49,860 nucleotides of DNA from the NCBI RefSeq assembly GCF_014648675.1, contig NZ_BMRO01000008.1, forward strand, positions 358,897 through 408,756, written 5' to 3'. Shown one piece after another: positions 7,711 through 14,963 of the stretch (position 1 is the stretch's first letter; each line of letters opens with the position of its first letter). Made by a program: the position numbers and the translations under genes. The DNA comes from Actinomadura livida. GTDB taxonomy: Bacteria; Actinomycetota; Actinomycetes; Streptosporangiales; Streptosporangiaceae. The notes under the pieces were generated by a model. The model had not been told where the DNA came from, made no database searches, and saw nothing but the letters and a program-made list of their open reading frames with translations.

Positions 7711-8475
7711 TCAGCCGGACCGCAGCGCCCGGACCTTCTCGGTGAGCTCCGGCCCCGCCTGCGGCCCCTGGACGACGTCGCCGACCACGCCGTCCGGCTG
7801 CACGAACACCGCGGTCACCCCCGTGCTCGCCGCACCCGCGGCGGCGGCGTACGCCCCGGCGAGGACGCCATCCGGGTCCTCAAGGACCAGCGGCTTGCCA
7901 TAGTGGGCGGTGCCGGCGCACGACTTCAGCTCCTTCAGGGACGTCCCCTTCTCGTCGCCGGCGGGGCGCGGATCGGCGACCAGCCAGAAGTTCAGCACGT
8001 TTTCGTGCGTCCTCCCCGCCAGTTCCGCGATCACACTCTCGCATTCGTACGCGGGCGGGACGATGCCGATGACCCCCGGGCGCAGGTCGCGCAGCGGCGT
8101 CGGCGTGCGCTCCCCGACCACCAGGTCGACGGTGCCGTCCGGCAGGAGGCCGCCTACCTCGCCGGGGCTCGCGGACGGGCGCGGCGCGAGCTGGGCGACC
8201 GTCGGGCGCGGCGCGGGCTTCGGCCCGAACGCCGTCATCAGCGCGCCGCTGAGCAGCGCGACCAGCAGCGCCCCCGCGATGATCGGGATGGCCACGCCGA
8301 ACCGGGTCAGCGGACGGGCGATGCGGCGGACCCGCCGCCTGCGCCTGCGCCGCCGCTCCTCGCGGCGGTAGGCGAGCATCTCGCGCTCGAGCTCGCGGGC
8401 GTCGTCGGGCACCACGACGTCAACGCGGGGGAGCCCGTAGTCGTCGGGCTCCGGGTCGTCGCCGTCCGGCCTCAC
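7711..8475 (-). CDS. Single-pass membrane protein with redoxin-like extracytoplasmic domain (254 aa)
   Basis: A GTG at 8475 preceded by GGGAGGT six bases away gives VRPDGDDPEPDDYG as the N-terminus; the longer open frame upstream covers a tandem repeat and is not supported. The layout is an acidic N-terminus, a very basic run before the membrane (RREERRRRRRRRVRR), one membrane segment (about residues 67-88), a Pro-rich linker, and a C-terminal alpha/beta domain (GVIGIVPPAYECESVIAEL, NVLNFWLVADPRP, VTAVFVQPDGVVGDVV) resembling a thioredoxin-like fold. No CxxC is present; single Cys residues occur at YECES and KSCAG. It is uncharacterised but sits next to carD in the usual position. Confidence 0.75.
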   Translation of the reverse strand: MRPDGDDPEPDDYGLPRVDVVVPDDARELEREMLAYRREERRRRRRRRVRRIARPLTRFGVAIPIIAGALLVALLSGALMTAFGPKPAPRPTVAQLAPRPSASPGEVGGLLPDGTVDLVVGERTPTPLRDLRPGVIGIVPPAYECESVIAELAGRTHENVLNFWLVADPRPAGDEKGTSLKELKSCAGTAHYGKPLVLEDPDGVLAGAYAAAAGAASTGVTAVFVQPDGVVGDVVQGPQAGPELTEKVRALRSG

Positions 8476-9062
8476 GCCGCACCTCCCATCCGGCTCCGCC
8501 GACGCACTCCGCGGCCCAGGGCCGCCATTTTCCCGGACCACCGTCCCACCGAACCGGCGATCCGTCCCACCGGCCCGCCATTTCGACGGTCCGCGGCCGC
8601 GGCGAGGCGTGGTCCCTCCGGAAGTCACGGTCCCATCGGGCGGACGCCTTTCGTCCCGACTGGGGACGCCGTCCCGATGGGCCCGTCCCGATGGGCCCGT
8701 CCGATGGGCCCGTCCGATGGGCATCGTCCCGTTGGGTTGGTTCCCGCAAGGTGTCGTCCCATTCGCGGCCTTCGGGCGCTTCGTACCCGCGGCGCCGGGC
8801 CCGCTCACCTCCGGCGCGGGACGCGGCCCGCCCCGGCAACGCAGATGCTTGCCTCCCGGAGGGCTTGCCGGTAATGGGCGAGGGGGTGAAAGCATGTGGC
8901 ATCCCGGCTACCCTGGGTAGGGGGAACTGGACGGCGATGCACCATTAAAGGGCTTTGTCAATACCCCAATATGCAGCTTGACCTGCGCATATGCCGGTAA
9001 GGCCGGTTCAGCCACCCGGGTTTACGTGGTACCCTGGTTCTAGCGGAAGGGGTACTTGTCAC
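8476..9062. other. Long divergent intergenic region upstream of carD
   Basis: This holds the promoters of carD (+) and the membrane protein (-), a tandem repeat (8671-8722), and a short palindrome CTACCC-T-GGGTAG (8908-8920). A possible carD -10 element TACCCT lies at 9030-9035 with TTCAGC 17 bases upstream. No gene is supported here. Confidence 0.5.
8671..8722. repeat. Short tandem repeat, four copies of GTCC(C)GATGGGCCC
   Basis: Two 14-base units (8671-8684, 8685-8698) are followed by a 13-base unit (8699-8711) and a truncated 11-base unit (8712-8722). They lie in the divergent region between the membrane protein and carD, about 200 bases upstream of the GTG at 8475. Confidence 0.9.
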
Positions 9063-9545
9063 ATGACTTTCCAGGTCGGCGACACCGTCGTCTACCCCCA
9101 CCATGGGGCTGCTCGGATCGAGGCCATCGAGACTCGCACCATCAAAGGTGAGGAAAAGACCTATCTGGTCTTGAAGGTCGACAAGGGCGACCTGACAGTG
9201 CAGGTCCCGGTCGAGAACGTCGAGGACGTGGGTGTCCGCGACGTCGTCGGCCAGGAGGGTCTGGAGAAGGTGTTCGAGGTGCTGCGCGCCCCCTACACCG
9301 AGGAACCCACCAACTGGTCCCGCCGGTACAAGGCGAACCTTGAGAAGCTCGCCTCCGGCGATGTGAACAAGGTCGCCGAGGTCGTCCGCGACCTGTGGCG
9401 GCGCGACAAGGAGCGCGGCCTTTCGGCGGGTGAGAAGCGCATGCTCGCCAAGGCGCGCCAGATTCTGGTCAGCGAGCTCGCGCTCGCGGAGAAGACCAAC
9501 GAGGACAAGGCGGAGGCCCTGCTCGACGAGGTCCTGGCCAGCTGA
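9063..9545 (+). CDS. carD: CarD family RNA polymerase-binding transcription regulator (160 aa)
   Basis: The N-terminal RNAP-interaction domain is clear: FQVGDTVVYPHHGAARIEAI, then KTYLVLKVDKGDLTVQVPV and VGVRDVVGQEGL. The C-terminal helical DNA-binding half contains the conserved NWSRRYKANLEKL and DLWRRDKERGLSAGEKRML, with the Trp (LWRR) that wedges the -10 upstream edge. CarD stabilises open complexes at rRNA and many other promoters and is essential in mycobacteria. Length is the usual 160 residues. ATG at 9063 has a GGAAGGGG site; an in-frame extension upstream is not conserved. ispF follows after 13 bases. Confidence 0.98.
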   Translation: MTFQVGDTVVYPHHGAARIEAIETRTIKGEEKTYLVLKVDKGDLTVQVPVENVEDVGVRDVVGQEGLEKVFEVLRAPYTEEPTNWSRRYKANLEKLASGDVNKVAEVVRDLWRRDKERGLSAGEKRMLAKARQILVSELALAEKTNEDKAEALLDEVLAS

Positions 9546-9558
9546 TCGGCCGGCCGAG

Positions 9559-10056
9559 TTGAGCGCACGGTTTCCACGGGTGGGCGTCGGTACCGACGTC
9601 CACCCGTTCTCGTCCGACCCGCGTCCCCTCTGGGTGGCGGGTCTCGAATGGCCCGGCGAAGGCCACGGCCTGGCCGGGCATTCCGACGGCGACGTCGCCG
9701 CGCACGCCGCCTGCGACGCCCTGCTTTCGGCCTGCGACCTGGGCGATCTGGGCGCCGTCTTCGGCACCGCGGACCCGCGCTGGTCCGGTGCCTCCGGCGT
9801 CACCCTCCTCCGGGAGGTCGCCCGCCTCGTCCACGAGGCCGGCTTCACCATCGGCAATGTCGCCATCCAGGTCATCGGCAACCGCCCCAAGATCGGCAAA
9901 CGCCGTGCGGAAGCCCAGAAGGTCCTGACCGAAGCCCTGGGCGGCGCCCCCGTCACCATCACCGCCACCACGACCGACGGCCTGGGCCTGACCGGCCGCG
10001 GCGAGGGCCTGGCCGCCATAGCCAACGCCCTGGTAATCCCACCGGACCCCGCGTAG
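9559..10056 (+). CDS. ispF: 2-C-methyl-D-erythritol 2,4-cyclodiphosphate synthase (165 aa)
   Basis: IspF makes the cyclodiphosphate intermediate of the MEP isoprenoid pathway. The metal-binding DVH (VGVGTDVHPF) and GHSDGDVAAHAACDALL are present, as are GDLGAVF, NVAIQVIGNRPKIG and TTTDGLGLTGRGEGLAA. Length matches the family. TTG at 9559 gives LSARFPRVGVG, the usual short lead; GTG at 9580 is the alternative, and neither has a good ribosome site, which fits coupling to carD 13 bases upstream. ispD, normally between carD and ispF in actinomycetes, is absent here. Confidence 0.97.
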   Translation: MSARFPRVGVGTDVHPFSSDPRPLWVAGLEWPGEGHGLAGHSDGDVAAHAACDALLSACDLGDLGAVFGTADPRWSGASGVTLLREVARLVHEAGFTIGNVAIQVIGNRPKIGKRRAEAQKVLTEALGGAPVTITATTTDGLGLTGRGEGLAAIANALVIPPDPA

Positions 10057-10089
10057 CTCGCTGAAACCCACCGGGTGTCCACCGCCTTC

Positions 10090-10153
10090 CGTTGACTTGC
10101 GGCGTGTTGTTGTCATGGAGCGCTCCATAACAACAACACGCCGCAAGTCAACG
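10090..10153. terminator. 64-nt near-perfect palindrome, bidirectional terminator
   Basis: Arms of 32 bases (10090-10121 and 10122-10153) are complementary at 31 positions with no fixed loop; the centre is TGGAGCGCTCCA. It lies 33 bases after the ispF stop and 31 bases before the end of the convergent fumarylacetoacetase gene, so it can end both transcripts. Such a long exact palindrome could also extrude as a cruciform. Confidence 0.85.
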
Positions 10154-10184
10154 AACTCGTTGAGCCGTCCTGCCCGCGCGGGCT

Positions 10185-11402
10185 TCAGGGGAGGGCCGGG
10201 TGGATGGTGCCGGTCACCTCGCCGAAGGTGATGCGGGAGCCGGCTGAGCCGGGGGCCTGGGCTCGGATGGTCACCGTGTCGCCGTCCTCCAGGAAGGTCC
10301 GCTTTGTTCCGTCGTCCAGTTCCAGGGGCTCCTGGCCGTTCCAGCTGAGTTCCAGCATGCAGCCGCGCTGCTCCCGGTCGGGGCCGGAGACCGTCCCGGA
10401 GGCGAACAGGTCACCGGTGCGGAGCGCGGCGCCGTTCACGGTGGCGTGGGCGAGCTGCTGCGGCGGCGTCCAGTACATCGAGGCGAACCGCGGGTGGGCG
10501 GCGACCTGGCCGTTGATCAGGATCTCCAGGTGCAGGTCGAGGCCCCACGGCTCCTCGCACCGCAGATAGGGCAGCGGAACCGGGTCCTGGACGGGCGGTG
10601 ACACGCGGGCGGCCTCCAGCGCCGCGACGGGCACGACCCACGGCGAGATCGACGTCGCGAACGACTTCCCGAGGAACGGCCCGAGCGGCTGGGACTCCCA
10701 TGCCTGCAGGTCGCGGGCGCTCCAGTCGTTCACCAGGACGAACCCGAACACGTGGTCGCGGAACGCCTCGGCGGGCACGCGGTGCCCCGCGACGGACGGG
10801 ACCCCGGCGACGAATCCGACCTCCGCCTCGAAGTCGAGCCGGAGCGACGGCCCGTACGACGGCTGCGGGTCGCCCGGCGTCCTGCGCTGCCCCATCGGCC
10901 GGATGATCGGCGACCCGGAGCGGTACACGGTGCCGGAGCGGCCGTGGTAGGCGACCGGCAGGTGCTTCCAGTTGGGCGTCAGCGGATCGCTCTGCGGCCG
11001 GAACATCCGGCCCGCGTTCGCGGCGTGGTGCTCGGAGGAGAAGAAGTCGACGTAGTCGGCCACCTCGAAGGGCCGCAGCAGCTCCACCTCCGCGACGGGG
11101 ATCAGATGCGGCCGCACGTGCGCCCGGTACGACTCGTCGGTGAGCAGCTCGACGAGGCGGGCGCGGTTGGCGTCCCAGGCGGCGCGCCCCGCCACCATGA
11201 AGGCGTTCAGCGAGCCCGAGGCGAAGTAGCGGCGGTCCTCCACCAGCCCGGCGGCGGACAGCTCCGCCAGGTCGAGGACGTACTCGCCGATGGCCGCGCC
11301 GATGCGGGGGAGCTCCCCCGGCCTGGAGAAGACGCCGTACGGCAGGTTCTCGATGCCGAAGCCGCCGTCCTCGTTGACCTCAACCCACGAATCGGTCGTC
11401 AT
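10185..11402 (-). CDS. fahA: Fumarylacetoacetase (405 aa)
   Basis: The last step of tyrosine/homogentisate breakdown: fumarylacetoacetate to fumarate and acetoacetate. The N-terminal SH3-like domain (GFGIENLPYGVFSRPG) and the catalytic domain are both present, with DFFSSEHHAANAGRMFRP, PVAYHGRSGTVYRSG, DFEAEVGFV (metal ligand), FGFVLVNDWSARDLQAWE, LGKSFATSISPWVVP and the C-terminal TFLEDGDTVTIRA. Length is typical. The ATG overlaps the stop of the 291-aa upstream gene (11399-11402). Other homogentisate pathway genes are not in the window. Confidence 0.97.
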   Translation of the reverse strand: MTTDSWVEVNEDGGFGIENLPYGVFSRPGELPRIGAAIGEYVLDLAELSAAGLVEDRRYFASGSLNAFMVAGRAAWDANRARLVELLTDESYRAHVRPHLIPVAEVELLRPFEVADYVDFFSSEHHAANAGRMFRPQSDPLTPNWKHLPVAYHGRSGTVYRSGSPIIRPMGQRRTPGDPQPSYGPSLRLDFEAEVGFVAGVPSVAGHRVPAEAFRDHVFGFVLVNDWSARDLQAWESQPLGPFLGKSFATSISPWVVPVAALEAARVSPPVQDPVPLPYLRCEEPWGLDLHLEILINGQVAAHPRFASMYWTPPQQLAHATVNGAALRTGDLFASGTVSGPDREQRGCMLELSWNGQEPLELDDGTKRTFLEDGDTVTIRAQAPGSAGSRITFGEVTGTIHPALP

Positions 11403-12274
11403 GGAAAGCTATCTTCCCCAATGTCCGGCCTTCTGATCAGGCCCGCGGTCTCCAGATCTCGCCGTGTCCCGCGGACGTCCGGTACGCCGAACGCGACCAG
11501 GATGCGGCGGGCCGCTCGCGCCTCGGCCTCGGGCAGTGCCAGCAGGTCCCCGGCGAGGCCCGCGGCGTCGGTGCGCTCAAGCGTCCGCCGGACGGCGGGC
11601 TCCGCGCCGCCACCGGCTGCTTGGGCCGTGGCCAGCAGGATGTTCATGAGCCCGTGGTGCGACGCGTCCCGCACGGCGTGCACGGGCCCGGCGCAGGTGA
11701 ACGGCAGGTCGCGTTCGGCGCAGGCCGCGATGAACGCCGCCAGCGCACCGGCGCCGGGAACGCCGTCCGTGGCCGAGCCGCCCACCCGGTACTTCGCGCC
11801 GAGCGCGGCCTCCCGGGGGACGTGCGCGGCGGTGTGGGCGGCGGAGTCGCGGGCCGCGGCGATGCGGTCGAGCGCGTGCAGCCAGCCGGGGGAGCGGCGC
11901 ACCTCGATGCGCGTCGGCACGTCGGCGGGGAGCCGGGCGATCGTCACGGCGGCGGCCCGGGCCTGGTCGGCGGACCGGGGCAGCGCGATCTCCACCGACG
12001 CCGGCCGGACGCGGGGTTCGCCGCGGACGGCGTCCAGCGTCTTCGGGAGTTCCTCGATGCCGGTGTCCGCGACGACGCCCAGGTCGAGGAGGTCTTCAGG
12101 GACGAGATGGGTGCGCAGCTCCGCGAAGCGCGAGGCGGGGCACAGGAAGCGGCCTGCGAGCGGATCCGCGGGTCGGCAGGCCGCGCGGTGGGCGGGCAGG
12201 GCCCGGTCCATCGGGGCGTGGTGCGGCGGGAAGAGCGCGGCGTCGTCGAGGAGCCGAGCCAGTAAGGCGCCCAT
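11399..12274 (-). CDS. Uncharacterised protein coupled to fumarylacetoacetase (291 aa)
   Basis: I do not recognise a named family. The sequence alternates strands and helices like a TIM barrel: RPASVEIALPRSADQARAA, PTRIEVRRSPGWLHALDRI, AALGAKYRVGGSATDGVP, and LAAFIAACAERDLPFTCAGP followed by VHAVRDASHHGLMNILLATA. Conserved-looking KYRVGG and H-x-x-x-R residues could bind a phosphate or carboxylate. It shares a four-base ATGA overlap with fahA, so its product is probably made with fumarylacetoacetase and may act on a related acid. No signal peptide or membrane segment is visible. Confidence 0.75.
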   Translation of the reverse strand: MGALLARLLDDAALFPPHHAPMDRALPAHRAACRPADPLAGRFLCPASRFAELRTHLVPEDLLDLGVVADTGIEELPKTLDAVRGEPRVRPASVEIALPRSADQARAAAVTIARLPADVPTRIEVRRSPGWLHALDRIAAARDSAAHTAAHVPREAALGAKYRVGGSATDGVPGAGALAAFIAACAERDLPFTCAGPVHAVRDASHHGLMNILLATAQAAGGGAEPAVRRTLERTDAAGLAGDLLALPEAEARAARRILVAFGVPDVRGTRRDLETAGLIRRPDIGEDSFP

Positions 12275-12332
12275 GCCGGTTCACTACCCCTGAGGCGCCG
12301 CGGCTCACGTGCTTTACGGTGACTCGCCCTAT

Positions 12333-13490
12333 TCAGTCGACGGGCGGGGTGGGCCCGCTGCGGAAACTGCTGGACGGCGGCGGGTTCCAGTCGTCCTCCG
12401 GCGCGTCGTCCTCCGGGCGGTCGCCGGCGTCGGGGTCCTCGGCGCGGTCGAGCGGCGGGGTGTCGTGCTCCTCGTCGTCCGCGTCCGCGCCGAAGGGCGC
12501 GGGCATCGGGATGTCGGGGCGGGTCGTCGCGGCGAGCGGGCGCTGCTCCTCCGCGCCGGCACGCTCCCGGCTCCGGACCAGCTCCACGTCCGTCGGAAGC
12601 AGCGCGGGCGGGGCGGGCGCCGGTTCCGGTGCCGGCTCTGGCACGGGGTCGGGCAGTGGGTCGGGCAGGGTGTCGAGGGCGGGCCGCGGCTCCGGCAGGG
12701 CGTCCAGCGGCGGCGCGGGCTCGGACGACAGGCTTCCACCGGACGCGAACTCCTCGTGAGCGGCCGGTTCCCGCTCGGCTGGGTCGTCGTCGATGGGCTC
12801 CTGGGGTGCCGTCTCGTGTGAGGCCGCTTCGTGCTCCGGGGCCGCGTCCGGGACGGGCTCGGGTTCCGGGAAGGGGATGAGCTCGGGCTCGGGCTCGGGC
12901 TCGAAGATCGGCGGCGGCTCGGCGGCGGCCTCGCCATCGGCTGCCGCCGCCAGCGCCAGCGGTTCCGGGGCGGCCGGTTCGAGGACCTTGACGTGGCCGC
13001 GCTGCGTGTCGGGCGGCGCGGCCTCCTCCGTGCTGGGACGGGCGACGCGGATCTGCTTGAACATCGTCAGCCACAGCCAGACGGCGATCACCAGCATGAC
13101 GTGCGGCGCGACCGCGACGCCCGCCCGGACCGCGTCGTCGGGCAGCGGGCCGAACCCCCAGACCGAGTGCTGGACGGAGAGCGCCGCGCCACCGGCCACG
13201 AGGAGCAGCAGCAGCGCCCAGCGCAGCAGCCGCGTCCACCAGCGGGCGTTGCGGGTGATCACGAGGGACAGGATCGTCAGCACGGTGAGGGTGTCCGCCA
13301 TCGCCGGGTACAGCGGCGCCCAGCGCTCGCCCGCGCGGCCGGCGAGGGCCAGCTCGCGGAGCACGTCGTAGGTCAGCGCGAAGGCGCCGCCCGCCAGCGC
13401 GGCGACGATGAGCCCGGCGAGGGCGGTGAGCAGCCGCCGCTGGACGGGGGTGTAGCGGGGCCCGCCGGGCCGCGTCGAATCAGATGGCAT
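12333..13490 (-). CDS. DUF2637 membrane protein with long Pro/Glu-rich cytosolic tail (385 aa)
   Basis: The N-terminal 150 residues hold about four hydrophobic segments (LLTALAGLIVAALAGGAFAL; YPAMADTLTVLTILSLVI; LLRWALLLLLVAGGAALSV; VAPHVMLVIAVWLWLTMF) with the DUF2637 pattern ALTYDVLRELAL...APLYPAMADTLTVL. DUF2637 proteins are related to the Streptomyces SpdB/transfer-associated membrane proteins. The remaining 230 residues are acidic and Pro-rich with EPEPEP and DPLPDPVPEPAPE repeats and look disordered. A 21-bp palindrome lies about 20 bases upstream of the start. The function is unknown. Confidence 0.88.
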   Translation of the reverse strand: MPSDSTRPGGPRYTPVQRRLLTALAGLIVAALAGGAFALTYDVLRELALAGRAGERWAPLYPAMADTLTVLTILSLVITRNARWWTRLLRWALLLLLVAGGAALSVQHSVWGFGPLPDDAVRAGVAVAPHVMLVIAVWLWLTMFKQIRVARPSTEEAAPPDTQRGHVKVLEPAAPEPLALAAAADGEAAAEPPPIFEPEPEPELIPFPEPEPVPDAAPEHEAASHETAPQEPIDDDPAEREPAAHEEFASGGSLSSEPAPPLDALPEPRPALDTLPDPLPDPVPEPAPEPAPAPPALLPTDVELVRSRERAGAEEQRPLAATTRPDIPMPAPFGADADDEEHDTPPLDRAEDPDAGDRPEDDAPEDDWNPPPSSSFRSGPTPPVD

Positions 13491-13509
13491 GTCTCTCGTT
13501 CCGGGAGGG

Positions 13510-13530
13510 CGCCTGAGGAGTCCTCAGGCG
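13510..13530. promoter_or_regulatory. Palindrome CGCCTGAGGA-G-TCCTCAGGCG upstream of DUF2637 gene
   Basis: Perfect 10-bp arms around a single base, ending 20 bases before the DUF2637 start codon. It may be a dimeric regulator site or a hairpin in the 5' untranslated region close to the ribosome site. No second copy was seen in the window. Confidence 0.65.
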
Positions 13531-13694
13531 AGATTAGCCAGCCCGGACGGCAACGGCTTCCCAGTTACCGATGATCACTCGGCCCTGCGCGTGATATGTG
13601 AGGAGACGTACCTTATGAACGACGTCGGGGGCGGCAGTCGCGACCCGGCGTCGCGCAAGGCGAAACGGACGTCGACAGCGCCAGGGAGGCAACG

Positions 13695-13745
13695 ATGCCG
13701 GACGGCTGGACCATGCGCGAGATGTGGTCCCCCGCGGCCCGATAG
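13695..13745 (+). CDS. Possible leader mini-ORF (16 aa)
   Basis: ATG at 13695 follows AGGGAGG with five bases of spacing and encodes MPDGWTMREMWSPAAR, ending nine bases before the ATG of the PH-like membrane protein gene. The strong ribosome site and spacing fit a leader peptide or a coupled small protein. There is no other evidence that it is made. Confidence 0.35.
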   Translation: MPDGWTMREMWSPAAR

Positions 13746-13754
13746 CACGCGACG

Positions 13755-14495
13755 ATGGCGGATTCCCAGGGCCGGCTCGGCGAACCGGTCCGGACGTTCG
13801 ACGGCCGCGCCGGCGATCGGCGCACGTGGGCATGGTCGTTATTGCTGAGCCTGACGTCGCTGGCGCTGATCCCGGCGGCCGTCGTCTACCTGCGTGACGG
13901 CGTGTGGTGGGCGGGTGCGCCCGCGCTCCTGCTGTCCATGGGGAGCGCGGCCGGCGTCGGCTGGATCGCGGGCCGGGACCGGCCGCGCGCCCGCGACAGG
14001 GTTGTGCGCCTCCACACCGGCGGCATCTCGGTCACCGGCCCCGGCGACGCCGGATACGCGTGGGACGAGCTGGTCTCCGTCACCGTGTCCGGAGTGCGAA
14101 GCGCCCCGGACGAGCGCACCCGCTGGCGTTTCACGATCGTCGCGGACGACGGGACGGTCTTAAGGCTCACCGACGACCTCCCGGACGTGCGGGCGCTCGG
14201 CCTGGCCGTCGCGAAGGAGGTCACGGCCCGGATCGTCCCGCGGCACCTGGCGGCGGTGAAGGCGGGCGAGGCCGTCCGGCTCGCCCCGTTCACCGTGGAC
14301 CTCGGCGGCGTCGAGAAGGACGGCGAGCGGCTCCCCTGGGCGGCCGTCGGCGACGTCGCGATCGGCAACGGCATGGTGGTCGTGCACGCGTGCGGCGGCC
14401 GCGGCGACCTGATGACCGTCGCCTCGCAGATGCCCGACGCGCTGGCGTTCATGGCACTGTGTCAGCAGGTCAGGGAGCTGGCCCGAGATTTCTGA
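13755..14495 (+). CDS. Membrane protein with PH-like domains (DUF6585-like, 246 aa)
   Basis: Two adjacent hydrophobic segments near residues 24-70 (LLLSLTSLALIPAAVVYL; GAPALLLSMGSAAGVGWIAG) are followed by beta-rich sequence with the pattern of membrane-anchored PH-like proteins: VRLHTGGISVTGPGDAGYAWDE, RWRFTIVADDGTVLRLTDDL and IGNGMVVVHACGGRG. The resemblance to DUF6585 proteins is from memory of the pattern. It lies between the DUF2637 gene (divergent) and the ECF42 operon. The function is unknown. Confidence 0.75.
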   Translation: MADSQGRLGEPVRTFDGRAGDRRTWAWSLLLSLTSLALIPAAVVYLRDGVWWAGAPALLLSMGSAAGVGWIAGRDRPRARDRVVRLHTGGISVTGPGDAGYAWDELVSVTVSGVRSAPDERTRWRFTIVADDGTVLRLTDDLPDVRALGLAVAKEVTARIVPRHLAAVKAGEAVRLAPFTVDLGGVEKDGERLPWAAVGDVAIGNGMVVVHACGGRGDLMTVASQMPDALAFMALCQQVRELARDF

Positions 14496-14513
14496 ACCTT
14501 TTCGCGCGGGGGA

Positions 14514-14541
14514 TGTCGAGAACGCGCCCGCCGCTCCGATC
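14514..14541 (+). promoter_or_regulatory. ECF42-type promoter signature TGTCGA-N17-CGATC
   Basis: TGTCGA at 14514-14519 and CGATC at 14537-14541 lie 17 bases apart, about 57 bases upstream of the DGPF gene start. The published ECF42 group in Streptomyces is reported to use a TGTCGA -35 and a CGA/T-type -10 before DGPF genes (from memory). The second ECF42 operon in this window has the same arrangement on the other strand. Confidence 0.65.
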
Positions 14542-14597
14542 CTTTCTGTGACGCGGCCGTCCGGGCCGCCGCCCGCATCCGAACGGGAGTGACCGAC

Positions 14598-14963
14598 GTG
14601 AAGTACATGCTGCTGATCTACAACCGCCCCGGTTTCGTCGAGGAGCTGACCGAGCGCGAGCGCGCCGACCTGTTCGGCGAGGTCGACGCGATCATGAAGG
14701 AGCTGACCGAGTCGGGGGAACTGGTCGGCGGCGACGCGCTGGCCGATCCGTCCACCGCCAAGACCGTCCGTGAGAAGGACGGGCGGATCGCCGTCACCGA
14801 CGGGCCGTTCCTGGAGGCCAAGGAGCACTTCGCCGGGCACATCACCGTCGACTGCGAGTCGGTCGAGCGCGCGGTCGAGATCGCCTCGCGCTGGCCGGAC
14901 GTCCGGTTCGGCGGCCGGATGGAGGTCAGGGCGCTGATGGAGCAGTCCGGGACGGAGATGTGA
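14598..14963 (+). CDS. YCII-related DGPF-domain protein (121 aa)
   Basis: The DGPF motif is seen in RIAVTDGPFLEAKEHFAG, within the typical ferredoxin-like fold starting KYMLLIYNRPGF and ending EIASRWPDVRFGGRMEVRAL. DGPF proteins are the regular genomic partners of ECF42 sigma factors, which follow here with a one-codon overlap (ATGTGA). GTG at 14598 with GGGAG eight bases upstream is chosen; the GTG at 14589 lies inside that ribosome site. The enzymatic role is unknown; YCII relatives have a His/Asp dyad and may be small-molecule enzymes. Confidence 0.9.
   Translation: MKYMLLIYNRPGFVEELTERERADLFGEVDAIMKELTESGELVGGDALADPSTAKTVREKDGRIAVTDGPFLEAKEHFAGHITVDCESVERAVEIASRWPDVRFGGRMEVRALMEQSGTEM

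Noticed and set aside
13615..13848. Frame starting MNDVGGGSRDPASRK with a GAGGAG ribosome site
   Set aside because: It runs through the start of the PH-like membrane protein gene in another frame with shadow-like composition.
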